Below, piece by piece: positions 24,617 to 33,484 of a stretch of 64,000 bases of DNA. A program made the position numbers and the translations under genes. The stretch is from Firmicutes bacterium UBA3572 (GTDB taxonomy: Bacteria > Bacillota > Desulfotomaculia > Desulfotomaculales > Desulforudaceae), in NCBI GenBank assembly GCA_002375985.1, contig DFNH01000016.1, forward strand, positions 66,739-130,738, given 5' to 3'. Position 1 is the stretch's first letter. Every line of letters starts with the position of its first letter. Below the pieces are notes generated by a model. That model was not told the origin of the DNA, did not search any database, and worked only from the letters and a program-made list of their open reading frames with translations.

Positions 24617-26158
24617 ATGCAGGCGCCGGTTGAGGAATTCGTCCTGGTACTTGATTTCGGCGGACAGTATACCCAGCTGATTGCCCGGCGAATCAGAGAG
24701 TGCCGGGTTTATTGTGAAATTTTACCCTACCATACACCCTTGAAAGACATCCTGGCGCGCGGCCCCAAGGGCATCGTTTTTTCGGGCGGCCCGGCCAGTG
24801 TGTACCAGGAAGGAGCGCCGCAGTGTGATCCGGCCCTTTACGAGGCTGGTATTCCCATCCTGGGCATCTGTTACGGTATGCAGTTGATGGCCAAACAGCT
24901 CGGCGGCACCGTTTCGCCTGCTAACCGGCGGGAATACGGGATGACCGAATTGGAAGTGCTGGTGCGGGACGGGCTGTTCCGGGATCTTGAACCGTTTGAG
25001 CAGTGCTGGATGAGCCATGGTGACCGCGTGGATGCCCCGCCGCCCGGATTTCGGGTTGCGGCACGTACCGCCGCTTCGCCGTGTGCGGCGATGGAACATG
25101 CCGAAAACAAGCTTTACGGTTTGCAGTTTCACCCCGAAGTGCGGCATACCCCACGCGGTATGCAGATTCTCCGGCGTTTTTTGTACGACGTTTGCGGCTG
25201 TCGCGGCGAATGGACCATGACCTCCTTTCTGGACGACGCGATCGCCCAGATTAAGCGGGAGGCCGGTGACGGACGGGTGCTGTGCGCCCTCAGCGGAGGT
25301 GTTGATTCCGCGGTGGCGGCCGTCCTGGCACACCGGGCGGTGGGAGACAGGTTGACCTGCGTCTTTGTGGATCACGGCCTGCTGCGCAAGGGGGAGGCCG
25401 GGCAGGTGCGGGTGACTTTCAGGGACCATTTCGGCATCCGTCTTGTACACGTGGACGCTCGGAGCCGTTTCCTGAAACGACTTGCCGGAGTGGAAGACCC
25501 GGAGGCCAAACGTCGTCTTATCGGTGCTGAATTCATCCGGGTTTTTGAGGAGGAGGCCGCCAAACTGGGACGGGTGGACTGCCTGGTGCAGGGGACCATT
25601 TACCCGGACGTGGTGGAGAGCGGTACGGCCACCGGAGCGGTGATCAAAACCCACCACAACGTGGGCGGCCTGCCCGCGGACATGGAGTTTAAGCTGATCG
25701 AGCCGTTGCGCTGGCTTTTTAAGGACGAGGTGCGGGTGTTGGGGCAGGAACTGGGTCTTCCGGAGGAAATCATTTGGCGCCAGCCCTTCCCTGGTCCGGG
25801 GTTGGCAGTTAGGGTGCTCGGTGAGGTCACGGCGGAAAAACTGGCGCTTTTACGTGCCGCCGACGCCATCGTGGATGAAGAGATTCGGCGGGCCGGTCTT
25901 TACCGGCAGATCTGGCAGTCTTTCGCCGTCCTGCCGCCGATGCGGAGCGTGGGCGTGATGGGGGACGAACGGACTTACGGTTACACCATCGTGGTCCGGG
26001 CGGTGGAAAGCGTGGACGCGATGACCGCCGACTGGGTGCGGCTGCCTTATGAAGTGTTGGAAGTGATCTCCCGGAGGCTGGTAAACGAGGTAGATGGCGT
26101 CAACCGGGTGGTTTACGATATTACTTCCAAGCCGCCGGGAACCATCGAGTGGGAGTAG
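24617..26158 (+). CDS. guaA: GMP synthase (glutamine-hydrolysing)
   Basis: 513 residues. It converts XMP to GMP with ATP and glutamine. The N-terminal amidotransferase has VLDFGGQYTQLIARRIRE, the nucleophile in ILGICYGMQLMA and the His-Glu pair in LQFHPEVRHT. The ATP-pyrophosphatase P-loop is CALSGGVDSAVAAVL, and the dimerisation domain ends with NRVVYDITSKPPGTIEWE, the universal C-terminus. The ATG at 24617 follows GGGAGG at seven bases. Confidence 0.97.
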   Translation: MQAPVEEFVLVLDFGGQYTQLIARRIRECRVYCEILPYHTPLKDILARGPKGIVFSGGPASVYQEGAPQCDPALYEAGIPILGICYGMQLMAKQLGGTVSPANRREYGMTELEVLVRDGLFRDLEPFEQCWMSHGDRVDAPPPGFRVAARTAASPCAAMEHAENKLYGLQFHPEVRHTPRGMQILRRFLYDVCGCRGEWTMTSFLDDAIAQIKREAGDGRVLCALSGGVDSAVAAVLAHRAVGDRLTCVFVDHGLLRKGEAGQVRVTFRDHFGIRLVHVDARSRFLKRLAGVEDPEAKRRLIGAEFIRVFEEEAAKLGRVDCLVQGTIYPDVVESGTATGAVIKTHHNVGGLPADMEFKLIEPLRWLFKDEVRVLGQELGLPEEIIWRQPFPGPGLAVRVLGEVTAEKLALLRAADAIVDEEIRRAGLYRQIWQSFAVLPPMRSVGVMGDERTYGYTIVVRAVESVDAMTADWVRLPYEVLEVISRRLVNEVDGVNRVVYDITSKPPGTIEWE

Positions 26159-26184
26159 AAGCCGGCCCGGGGCCGGAAAGGGAG

Positions 26185-26490
26185 TCACCGGCGGTTGGTA
26201 TGTTGATGGGCAGCGATTCCGATCTGCCGGTGATGCGGCAAGCGGTTGGGATTTTGGATGAGTAGGGAATTCCTTGCGAGGTATGGGTTTTCGCCGGCCG
26301 GGGTGGCGGCCCGTACTTCCCTACCGGCATCGGGGGTACCCGGGTACCCATCCGGTCCGGGGCGTTGCAGGGACTGGACGCCCTGTTGTCCACCGTGCAG
26401 ATGCCTCCTGGCGTAGCAGTGGCCACGGTCGCGGTGGATGGTGCCAAAAACGCGGGCATCCTCGCGGCGCCAGGCTGGGCGACAAACCTT
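26185..26490 (+). pseudogene. purE: purE pseudogene (N5-CAIR mutase)
   Basis: The frame reads VGMLMGSDSDLPVMRQAVGI then L-D-E and a TAG stop at 26263-26265, then GIPCEVWVFAGRGGGPYFPT, GALQGLDALLSTVQMPPGVA and VDGAKNAGILAA. These are the start, middle and end of PurE, but the catalytic stretch S-A-H-R-T-P and about 25-30 residues after it, up to the GAGGAAHLPG block, are missing or scrambled. A stop plus an internal deletion make an active enzyme very unlikely. It sits in the classical first place of the pur operon between guaA and purB, so it is a recent loss in place. Confidence 0.85.
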
Positions 26491-26517
26491 ACACTCCTAT
26501 GGGAAGGATGTAGGCGG

Positions 26518-27822
26518 ATGATTGACCGGTACACTCTACCGGAGATGAAGCGCATTTGGTCTGACGAGAACCGGTTTGCCAAGTGGCTGGAAATCGAGAT
26601 CCTTGCGGCGGAGGCCATGGCCGAGCTCGGTCGGATACCGGCGGAAGCGGCCCGGGTCATTCGGGAGAGGGCTCGGTTTGACGTAGGGCGCATTCTGGAG
26701 ATCGAAAAGACCACCCGCCATGACGTGATTGCCTTCCTAACCTGCGTGGCGGAAAGCGTTGGCGATGAGGCTCGTTATCTGCACCTAGGATTGACCTCTT
26801 CCGACGTAGTGGACACGGCGCTGGCCGTACGGATGCGTGAGGCCGGCCTGTTGATCGTGGAGCGCCTACGGAAACTGTATGAGGTATTGCTGCGGCAGGC
26901 AAAAACCCACAAAGACACCCTGATGCCGGGACGGACACACGGTGTGCACGCCGAACCGACGACGCTGGGGCTGAAGTTTCTGTTGTGGGCGGCCGAGATA
27001 GAGCGTGCGCTGGAACGGATGGACCGGGCGCTGGAGGAGATCAGTGTCGGCAAGCTGGCCGGTGCGGTGGGTACTTATTCCACGGTGGAACCTTTTGTGG
27101 AAGAATACGTTTGCTTCCGGCTGGGACTGACCCCGGAGAAAGTGGCTACCCAGGTTGTCCAGCGGGACCGGCACGCTTCATTTCTGGCCACGCTGGCCGT
27201 CATCGGGAGTTCGCTGGAAAAATTTGCGGTTGAAATCCGCAACCTGCAGCGCACCGACCTGCGCGAGGTGGAGGAGCCGTTTCGGGCCGGACAGAAGGGT
27301 TCGTCGGCCATGCCGCACAAGCGCAACCCGATCGTTTGCGAGAGGATTTCCGGTTTGGCGCGGCTTTTGCGCGCCAATGCCATTGTTGGTTTGGAAAACG
27401 TGGCCCTCTGGCACGAGCGCGATATCTCGCATTCCTCGGTGGAACGGGTGGTCATTCCGGACAGCACTACGGTCCTTGATTACATGTTGTACCGGTTTAC
27501 CGAGGTGGTGGATAACCTTCTGGTGTACCCGGAGAATATGCGCCGCAACCTGGAGCGCACCCATGGCCTGGTGTTTTCCCAACGGGTGCTCCTGGCTTTG
27601 GTGGAAAAGGGGCTTTCCCGGGAGCGCGCCTACGAGCTGGTGCAGCGAAACGCCATGCGCTGCTGGGAAACCGGCATCCCCTTCCGGGAACTTTTGCGTG
27701 GCGACCAGGCGGTGCGGGAAGTGTTGAGCGCGCGGGAGCTTGATGCGCTATTCGATTATGGTTATTTTACCAGGCGGATCGATCAGATTTACCGTCGTTT
27801 TGACCGGCTTGCTGCGGACTAA
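26518..27822 (+). CDS. purB: Adenylosuccinate lyase
   Basis: 434 residues. It acts twice in purine synthesis, on SAICAR and on adenylosuccinate. The fumarase/aspartase signature is GSSAMPHKRNPIVCERISGL, and TSSDVVDTALAVRMREAG and GRTHGVHAEPTTLGLKFLLW (catalytic His) are present. The ATG at 26518 (MIDRYTLPEMKRIWSDENRF) is the family N-terminus; the frame is open further upstream into the dead purE, which gives no reason to extend it. Next in the operon is purC, 15 bases away. Confidence 0.96.
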   Translation: MIDRYTLPEMKRIWSDENRFAKWLEIEILAAEAMAELGRIPAEAARVIRERARFDVGRILEIEKTTRHDVIAFLTCVAESVGDEARYLHLGLTSSDVVDTALAVRMREAGLLIVERLRKLYEVLLRQAKTHKDTLMPGRTHGVHAEPTTLGLKFLLWAAEIERALERMDRALEEISVGKLAGAVGTYSTVEPFVEEYVCFRLGLTPEKVATQVVQRDRHASFLATLAVIGSSLEKFAVEIRNLQRTDLREVEEPFRAGQKGSSAMPHKRNPIVCERISGLARLLRANAIVGLENVALWHERDISHSSVERVVIPDSTTVLDYMLYRFTEVVDNLLVYPENMRRNLERTHGLVFSQRVLLALVEKGLSRERAYELVQRNAMRCWETGIPFRELLRGDQAVREVLSARELDALFDYGYFTRRIDQIYRRFDRLAAD

Positions 27823-27837
27823 ACAGGAGGAACAGCG

Positions 27838-28548
27838 ATGCAAAAAGGCGAATTCTTATATGAGGGTAAGGCCAAAAAGATTTTCCGCACTTCTGAACCG
27901 GGGCTGCTTCTGGTTGAGTACAAGGACGACGCCACCGCTTTCGACGGCCGGAAGAAGGGGACCATTGTCGGTAAAGGCGCAGTCAATAACCAGGTGTCCG
28001 CGCACCTGTTTCAGTTGCTGGAACAGCACGGTATACCCACCCACTTCGTGGAGCTGCGCGGAGACCGGGAAATGCTGGTGCGGAGGGCCCGGGTTTTCGC
28101 CCTGGAGGTTGTGGTGCGCAATATTGCCGCGGGCAGCCTCAGCAAACGGCTGGGGCTGGCGGAAGGGCTGGTACTTCCCGCACCGGTGGTGGAAACCTAT
28201 TACAAGAACGATGCGCTTCACGACCCGTTGATCAACGATGATCACATCCGGGTGCTGAATTTGGCTACGCCCGACGAGGTACAGGCGATGCGGACGATGG
28301 CCCTCCGGGTGAACGAGATTCTTGTGGCTTACCTTTCTAACCGTAAGATTAGGTTGGTTGATTTCAAGCTGGAGTTTGGGATTTCTCAGGATGAGGGGCG
28401 GCTGTTACTGGTGGACGAAGTATCGCCGGACACCTGCCGTCTTTGGGACCAGGACACCGGCGAGAAGTTGGATAAAGATCGTTTCCGTCGGGATCTGGGC
28501 GGGGTCGAAGAGGCTTATGCCGAAATTCTTAGGCGCCTGATCGGATAG
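27838..28548 (+). CDS. purC: SAICAR synthetase
   Basis: 236 residues. It ligates aspartate to CAIR with ATP. The N-terminus KGEFLYEGKAKKIFRTSEPG, the block VVVRNIAAGSLSKRLGL and LVDFKLEFG, LLLVDEVSPDTCRLWD are the family motifs. The ATG at 27838 follows AGGAGG. In most relatives purS, purQ and purL come next; here purF follows after 11 bases. Confidence 0.96.
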   Translation: MQKGEFLYEGKAKKIFRTSEPGLLLVEYKDDATAFDGRKKGTIVGKGAVNNQVSAHLFQLLEQHGIPTHFVELRGDREMLVRRARVFALEVVVRNIAAGSLSKRLGLAEGLVLPAPVVETYYKNDALHDPLINDDHIRVLNLATPDEVQAMRTMALRVNEILVAYLSNRKIRLVDFKLEFGISQDEGRLLLVDEVSPDTCRLWDQDTGEKLDKDRFRRDLGGVEEAYAEILRRLIG

Positions 28549-28559
28549 GAGTGGGAAGG

Positions 28560-29981
28560 GTGCACTGGGACGGTGACCGGCCGCGGGAGCATTGCGGTGT
28601 ATTCGGCATTTACGGTCCTGGGCTCGATGTGGCCCGGCTTACCTTTTACGGGCTCTATGCTTTGCAGCACCGAGGCCAGGAGAGTGCCGGCATGGCCGTA
28701 GCCGACGGCTGGGATATCACACTGCATAAGGGTATGGGTCTGGTTCCGGAAGTCTTCAACGACCGCGCGATCGAGGGTTTGAAGGGGTACCTGGCCATTG
28801 GGCACGTACGTTACTCCACCACCGGGGCCAGCCACCTCATCAACGCCCAGCCGCTGGTGTTTGATTACCGGCGCGGGCGGATCGGGTTGGCGCACAACGG
28901 CAACCTCACCAATACCGCCTCTTTAAGGCGGCGATTAGCCGCCGAGGGGGCCGTGTTCCAGACCACCACGGATAGCGAGGTGATCGTGAACCTGATCGCC
29001 CGCAGCAGTGGCTACAGCCTCGAAGAGGCGTTGGAACGGTGTGTTCAGGAAATACGCGGGGCGTTCTCCCTGGTGATCCTGACCGAAAACCAGGTATTGG
29101 CCGTCAGGGATCCTTACGGTTTTCGGCCTTTGTGTCTGGGCGAGTTGGAGCAGGGCCTGGTGGTGGCTTCTGAGTCCTGTGCCCTGGACACCATCGGGGC
29201 CAAATTTGTGCGGGACGTGGCGCCCGGCGAGATTGTCGTGCTGGACCGGAACGGGATTGATTCCATCCAGACCGGGGCACGCACGCCTCTGGCGCACTGC
29301 ATCTTTGAGTATATCTATTTCGCGCGGGCAGATAGCAATATCGACGGTTTCAACGTCAACTATATCCGCCGCCGGATGGGCGAACAGTTGGCCCGGGAAT
29401 ACCGGGTGGAAGCCGACCTCGTTTTGCCGGTGCCGGATTCGGGGATTCCGGCGGCGCGTGGTTACGCGGACGTTTCCGGGATTCCGCTGGAAGAAGGGCT
29501 GATGAAAAACCGGTATATCGGGCGGACCTTCATCCAGCCTTCGCAGCACTTGCGTAGCCTGGGCGTGCGGCTGAAGCTCAACCCGATCCGGGAAGTGCTG
29601 GCCGGCAAACGGGTGGTGTTGGTGGACGATTCTCTGGTGCGCGGGACGACCAGCGGCAAGATCGTGCGTATGCTGCGGGAGGCCGGAGCCCGGGAAATCC
29701 ACCTCTGTCTCAGTTCACCGCCAATCACCTGTCCCTGTTACTACGGCATCGACACTTCCAACCGCAAAGAATTGATCGCCGCCGAGAAAAGTTTGGAGGA
29801 AATCCGGGAGTTCACCGCGGCCGATACGCTTTACTACCTTAGCTTGGATGGACTGTTAAAGGTGTTCGGCGATTACGGCCGTAATTTCTGTACGGCCTGC
29901 TTTGACGGCCGCTACCCCATTCCCCGCGAGACCGGGGAATGGGACGGATGCGCCCTGTTTGCCTACAAACCGCGAACCTGA
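28560..29981 (+). CDS. purF: Amidophosphoribosyltransferase
   Basis: 473 residues from GTG 28560 (after TAGGAG at eight bases; GTG 28551 is also in frame). It makes phosphoribosylamine from PRPP and glutamine, the first committed purine step. The short propeptide ends before the nucleophile in REHCGVFGIYG. The PRPP motif is VVLVDDSLVRGTTSGKIV. Cysteines in CPCYYGIDTS and FCTACFDGRYP fit the oxygen-sensitive [4Fe-4S] form known from Bacillus. Part of the pur run. Confidence 0.95.
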   Translation: MHWDGDRPREHCGVFGIYGPGLDVARLTFYGLYALQHRGQESAGMAVADGWDITLHKGMGLVPEVFNDRAIEGLKGYLAIGHVRYSTTGASHLINAQPLVFDYRRGRIGLAHNGNLTNTASLRRRLAAEGAVFQTTTDSEVIVNLIARSSGYSLEEALERCVQEIRGAFSLVILTENQVLAVRDPYGFRPLCLGELEQGLVVASESCALDTIGAKFVRDVAPGEIVVLDRNGIDSIQTGARTPLAHCIFEYIYFARADSNIDGFNVNYIRRRMGEQLAREYRVEADLVLPVPDSGIPAARGYADVSGIPLEEGLMKNRYIGRTFIQPSQHLRSLGVRLKLNPIREVLAGKRVVLVDDSLVRGTTSGKIVRMLREAGAREIHLCLSSPPITCPCYYGIDTSNRKELIAAEKSLEEIREFTAADTLYYLSLDGLLKVFGDYGRNFCTACFDGRYPIPRETGEWDGCALFAYKPRT

Positions 29982-29997
29982 ACAAGGACCCGGTGCG

Positions 29998-30026
29998 CCC
30001 CGCACGCGCTTCGTGCGGGGTCTTTC
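29998..30026 (+). terminator. Hairpin after purF
   Basis: ccccgcacg and cgtgcgggg form a 9-bp stem with a 5-base loop, followed by tcttt. It may attenuate transcription between purF and purM. Confidence 0.55.
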
Positions 30027-30047
30027 GTAGTCGCAAAACCTTGGGAG

Positions 30048-31103
30048 GTGGGCGCTATTACCAGTAAAGAGCAGGGTCTTACATACGCCGATGCCGGCGT
30101 GGATATCGCCGCCGCCAACCGGGCGGTGGAACTGATGCGACGGGCGGTCAAGAGCACCTTTCGCCCCGGAGTGCTGACCGATATCGGGGGGTTCGGCGGC
30201 CTGTTCGCGCTGGATACCGGAAGATACCGGGAACCGGTGCTGGTGTCCGGCACCGACGGGGTGGGCACCAAACTACGCATTGCGTTTATGCTGGACCGGC
30301 ACGACACGGTGGGTATCGACCTGGTGGCCATGTGTGTAAACGATATTCTTACCCACGGAGCCGAACCCCTTTTTTTTCTTGACTACCTGGCCGTCGGTCG
30401 GTTGAACCCGGAAAGAGTGGCGGCCATCGTCGAGGGAGTGGCCGAAGGCTGCCGTCAGGCGGGCTGTGCGCTGATTGGGGGGGAGACCGCCGAGATGCCC
30501 GGTTTCTACGGCCCGGAGGAGTACGACCTCGCCGGGTTCGTGGTCGGGGTAGTGGAGCGGAACCGGGTGATCACCGGTGCGGGCATCTGCCCTGGCGACG
30601 TGGTGGTCGGTTGTGCCTCCGCCGGATTGCACGCCAACGGTTTTTCCCTGGCCCGCAAGGTTCTGTTTGACATCGGCCAACACGATGTGGACAGCTTTAT
30701 ACCGGCTCTGGGCCGGACGGTGGGGGAAGAGTTGCTGGTGCCGACACGCATCTATGTGCGTGCGGTGCTGCCCCTCTTAAAACGTTTTGCCATACGGGGC
30801 ATGGCTCACATCACCGGCGGAGGGCTCTTGGAAAATCTGCCCCGGATTTTGCCCCCGGGGCTGGCGGTGCGGCTCCACAGGGGGTCGTGGCCGGTGCCGC
30901 CCGTATTTCACCTGATCCGGGACCTGGGTGGCATTGCCGAGCCGGAGATGTTCCGGACATTTAACATGGGGATTGGCTTTGCAATGGTGGTCTCTCCGGA
31001 CGAGGCGGACCAGGTGGTAGCGGAACTAAGCTCCCATGGTGAGGCGGTTTACAAGATCGGGGAGATCGTCCGGGGAGAGACAAAGGTAAGTCTGGAGGGT
31101 TAG
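30048..31103 (+). CDS. purM: Phosphoribosylformylglycinamidine cyclo-ligase (AIR synthetase)
   Basis: 351 residues from GTG 30048. It closes FGAM to AIR with ATP. The N-terminal ITSKEQGLTYADAGVDIAAA, VSGTDGVGTKLRIAFML, CVNDILTHGAEPLFFLDYLA and GGETAEMPGFY are family motifs. The start is a puzzle: the ribosome site GGGAGG touches the GTG with no spacing, whereas it is ideally spaced (six bases after GGAGGTG) from an ATT at 30057 that would give I-T-S-K-E-Q. No other start lies upstream in frame before 30021. An ATT start is therefore plausible. Confidence 0.93.
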   Translation: MGAITSKEQGLTYADAGVDIAAANRAVELMRRAVKSTFRPGVLTDIGGFGGLFALDTGRYREPVLVSGTDGVGTKLRIAFMLDRHDTVGIDLVAMCVNDILTHGAEPLFFLDYLAVGRLNPERVAAIVEGVAEGCRQAGCALIGGETAEMPGFYGPEEYDLAGFVVGVVERNRVITGAGICPGDVVVGCASAGLHANGFSLARKVLFDIGQHDVDSFIPALGRTVGEELLVPTRIYVRAVLPLLKRFAIRGMAHITGGGLLENLPRILPPGLAVRLHRGSWPVPPVFHLIRDLGGIAEPEMFRTFNMGIGFAMVVSPDEADQVVAELSSHGEAVYKIGEIVRGETKVSLEG

Positions 31104-31108
31104 CGTAC

Positions 31109-31717
31109 ATGCGCACACTACGACTCGGGGTGCTGGCCTCCGGGCGGGGTACCAACCTGCAGGCCATCATTGACGCCTGCCAAAGTGGCCTGCTCCGGGC
31201 CGAGGTAGCCGTGGTAGTGGTGGACAAAGCGACGGCGCAGGCGCGGGAGCGCGCCCGGCGGGCGGGTATTCCCGAGTATTTCGTTGATTTTTCGGCCTAC
31301 CCCACCAAGGAGGACTACGAACGCCGGATCGTGTCCATCCTGGAAGAACACGGGGTTGAACTGGTTTGCCTGGCCGGCTACATGCGCATTCTCACACCGG
31401 TGGTGTTGGAACGGTATCGTAACCGGGTGATGAACATCCACCCGTCCTTGCTTCCGGCTTTTCCGGGCTTGGCCGCGCAGCGCCAGGCGCTGGAACACGG
31501 GGTACGTTACACAGGGTGCACCGTCCATTTTGTGGTGGAGGAAGTCGACGCCGGGCCGATCATTTTGCAGGCGGTGGTGCCGGTGCTGCCGGACGATACG
31601 GTGGACACGCTGGCGGCACGCATCCTGGAGCAGGAACACCGGATTTACATTGAAGCCATTCGACTGTACCAGGAAGAACGGCTGAAGATCGAAGGCCGGC
31701 GGGTGCACATTCTCTAA
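31109..31717 (+). CDS. purN: Phosphoribosylglycinamide formyltransferase
   Basis: 202 residues. It formylates GAR with 10-formyltetrahydrofolate. LRLGVLASGRGTNLQAIIDA is the GAR-binding loop; VCLAGYMRILTPVVLERYRN, MNIHPSLLPAFPGL (catalytic Asn-His) and GCTVHFVVEEVDAGPIILQ (catalytic Asp) follow. The ATG at 31109 follows GGAGG; five bases after the purM stop. Confidence 0.97.
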   Translation: MRTLRLGVLASGRGTNLQAIIDACQSGLLRAEVAVVVVDKATAQARERARRAGIPEYFVDFSAYPTKEDYERRIVSILEEHGVELVCLAGYMRILTPVVLERYRNRVMNIHPSLLPAFPGLAAQRQALEHGVRYTGCTVHFVVEEVDAGPIILQAVVPVLPDDTVDTLAARILEQEHRIYIEAIRLYQEERLKIEGRRVHIL

Positions 31718-31741
31718 ATCAACAATTAGGAGGCAATCGAC

Positions 31742-33283
31742 ATGGCGAGGCGTAGGGCGCTGATCAGCGTGTCGGATAAGCGTGGTCTGCTGGAGTTCGT
31801 GCAAGGCCTGGTTGACCTGGATTTTGAAATTGTTTCCACCGGGGGTACGGCCCGGGTGATCCGGGATATGGGGTTTCCGGTGGTAGGCGTCTCGGAGGTC
31901 ACCGGATTTCCCGAGATTCTCGGCGGGAGGGTGAAGACGCTTCACCCGCGCATTCACGGGGGCATTTTGGCCCGGCGCACGCCCGAGCACCTGGGGCAGT
32001 TGTCGGAGTTTGGCATCGGTCCGATAGACCTGGTGGCGGTCAATCTTTACCCTTTTAAGGAAACCATTTCTCGCCAAGAAGTTACCCTCGAAGAGGCTGT
32101 GGAGCAGATTGACATCGGCGGTCCGGCGATGCTGCGGGCGGCGGCCAAGAACTACCGCTACGTACTGCCGGTGGTGAACCCTGGTCGGTATCCTGCGGTG
32201 CTGAGCGCCCTGCGGGCCGGGGTGGTGGAAGAACGGTTGCGCCTGGCCCTGGCGCGGGAAGCCTTCGCCCACACCGCCCATTATGACGCCCTGATTGCCG
32301 ACTATCTGGGCGAGTTTCTGGGCGGGCGGGAGCTTTTTCCGGAGGTGCTGACCCTCACCTTCGAACGGAAGCAGTTGCTCCGCTACGGTGAAAACCCGCA
32401 CCAGCAGGCCGCTTTTTATCAGGACGTGCGCCCGCGCGGGGAGTCGGTTACCTCTGCCGTGCAACGGCACGGTAAAGAGCTTTCTTATAACAACATTCTT
32501 GATCTCAACGCGGCGCTGGAACTGGTGCGCGAGTTTGACCGTCCGGCCGCCGTAATTATCAAGCATAACAATCCCTGCGGTGTAGCCTGCCACGAATCTC
32601 TGGCCGAGGCTTACCGCCGGGCGTTTGCCGCCGACGAGGTCTCGGCTTTCGGCGGTATCGTGGCCCTCAACCGTCCGGTGGATCAGGAGACGGCCGCGGA
32701 GATAGCCAGGATCTTCATCGAAGCGGTCATCGCCCCGGCGTTCCGGCCGGAAGCCATTCAGATCCTTGGCCGGAAGAAGAATCTCCGGCTCTTGGAGACC
32801 GGGGAACTGACACCCCTGACCGGTGACTGGCTGGACGTACGCAAGGTGAACGGCGGTTTGCTGGTGCAACAGGCCGACCGGCAGCTGATTCCTTACACCG
32901 ATTTCCGGGTCGTTACCCGGCGGACGCCGTCTCCGGAGGAGTTGGCCGAGTTGGGCTTTGCTTTTAAGGTGGTCAAGCACGTGAAGTCCAACGCGATCGT
33001 AATCACCAGGGATCAGATGACCATCGGCGTGGGCGCCGGCCAGATGAATCGCGTAGGCGCGGCGCGGATCGCGCTGGCGCAGGCGGGGGAGAAGGCCCGG
33101 GGTGCGGTGTTGGCTTCGGACGCTTTTCTCCCGTTTGCGGACACGGTGGAACTGGCGGCGGAGGCCGGTATTACGGCCATCATCCAGCCGGGCGGTTCCG
33201 TACGGGATCAGGAGTCGATCGAGGCAGCGGATGCGCGGGGGTTGGCGATGGTGTTTACGGGGGTACGCCATTTCAGGCACTAG
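31742..33283 (+). CDS. purH: AICAR transformylase / IMP cyclohydrolase
   Basis: 513 residues, the normal bifunctional length. It performs the last two steps to IMP. The N-terminal cyclohydrolase domain has ALISVSDKRGLLEFVQGLV and GRVKTLHPRIHGGILARR; the transformylase domain has RYGENPHQQAAFY, IIKHNNPCGVA and KSNAIVITRDQMTIGVGAGQ. The ATG at 31742 follows AGGAGG. The complete antisense frame across purN and purH is a GC artefact. Confidence 0.97.
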   Translation: MARRRALISVSDKRGLLEFVQGLVDLDFEIVSTGGTARVIRDMGFPVVGVSEVTGFPEILGGRVKTLHPRIHGGILARRTPEHLGQLSEFGIGPIDLVAVNLYPFKETISRQEVTLEEAVEQIDIGGPAMLRAAAKNYRYVLPVVNPGRYPAVLSALRAGVVEERLRLALAREAFAHTAHYDALIADYLGEFLGGRELFPEVLTLTFERKQLLRYGENPHQQAAFYQDVRPRGESVTSAVQRHGKELSYNNILDLNAALELVREFDRPAAVIIKHNNPCGVACHESLAEAYRRAFAADEVSAFGGIVALNRPVDQETAAEIARIFIEAVIAPAFRPEAIQILGRKKNLRLLETGELTPLTGDWLDVRKVNGGLLVQQADRQLIPYTDFRVVTRRTPSPEELAELGFAFKVVKHVKSNAIVITRDQMTIGVGAGQMNRVGAARIALAQAGEKARGAVLASDAFLPFADTVELAAEAGITAIIQPGGSVRDQESIEAADARGLAMVFTGVRHFRH

Positions 33284-33484
33284 GAGGGGCCGTTGATAAA
33301 CTTCGCCTGGCTTTGTCAGGCGCCGCCTTCCGCGTCATGTTCGTTTCTGAACGGCTCCACGTCACTTGCAGGTGGGTATCTTGCGTGTTATCCAGTGTTA
33401 TTCTTAGGCCGGGACATAAGAGTCATTGCGGCATCGATAACTGGAAAGACAGGTAAAGGTCATTAATGTAGGGGGTATGTTGCG
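33284..33484. other. Gene-free gap between purH and purD
   Basis: About 200 bases. A small hairpin cgcctg/caggcg lies at 33321-33339 without a T-run. No gene, RNA or clear promoter was recognised. Confidence 0.5.

Noticed and set aside
26263..26265. TAG in purE as pyrrolysine or another recoded residue
   Set aside because: The gene also lacks its catalytic region, so decay is the simpler reading.
31118..33280. A 720-codon open frame on the minus strand across purN and purH
   Set aside because: It is exactly antisense to two certain genes, has Arg/His/Gln-rich composition typical of reverse-strand shadows in GC-rich DNA and no ribosome site or domain.
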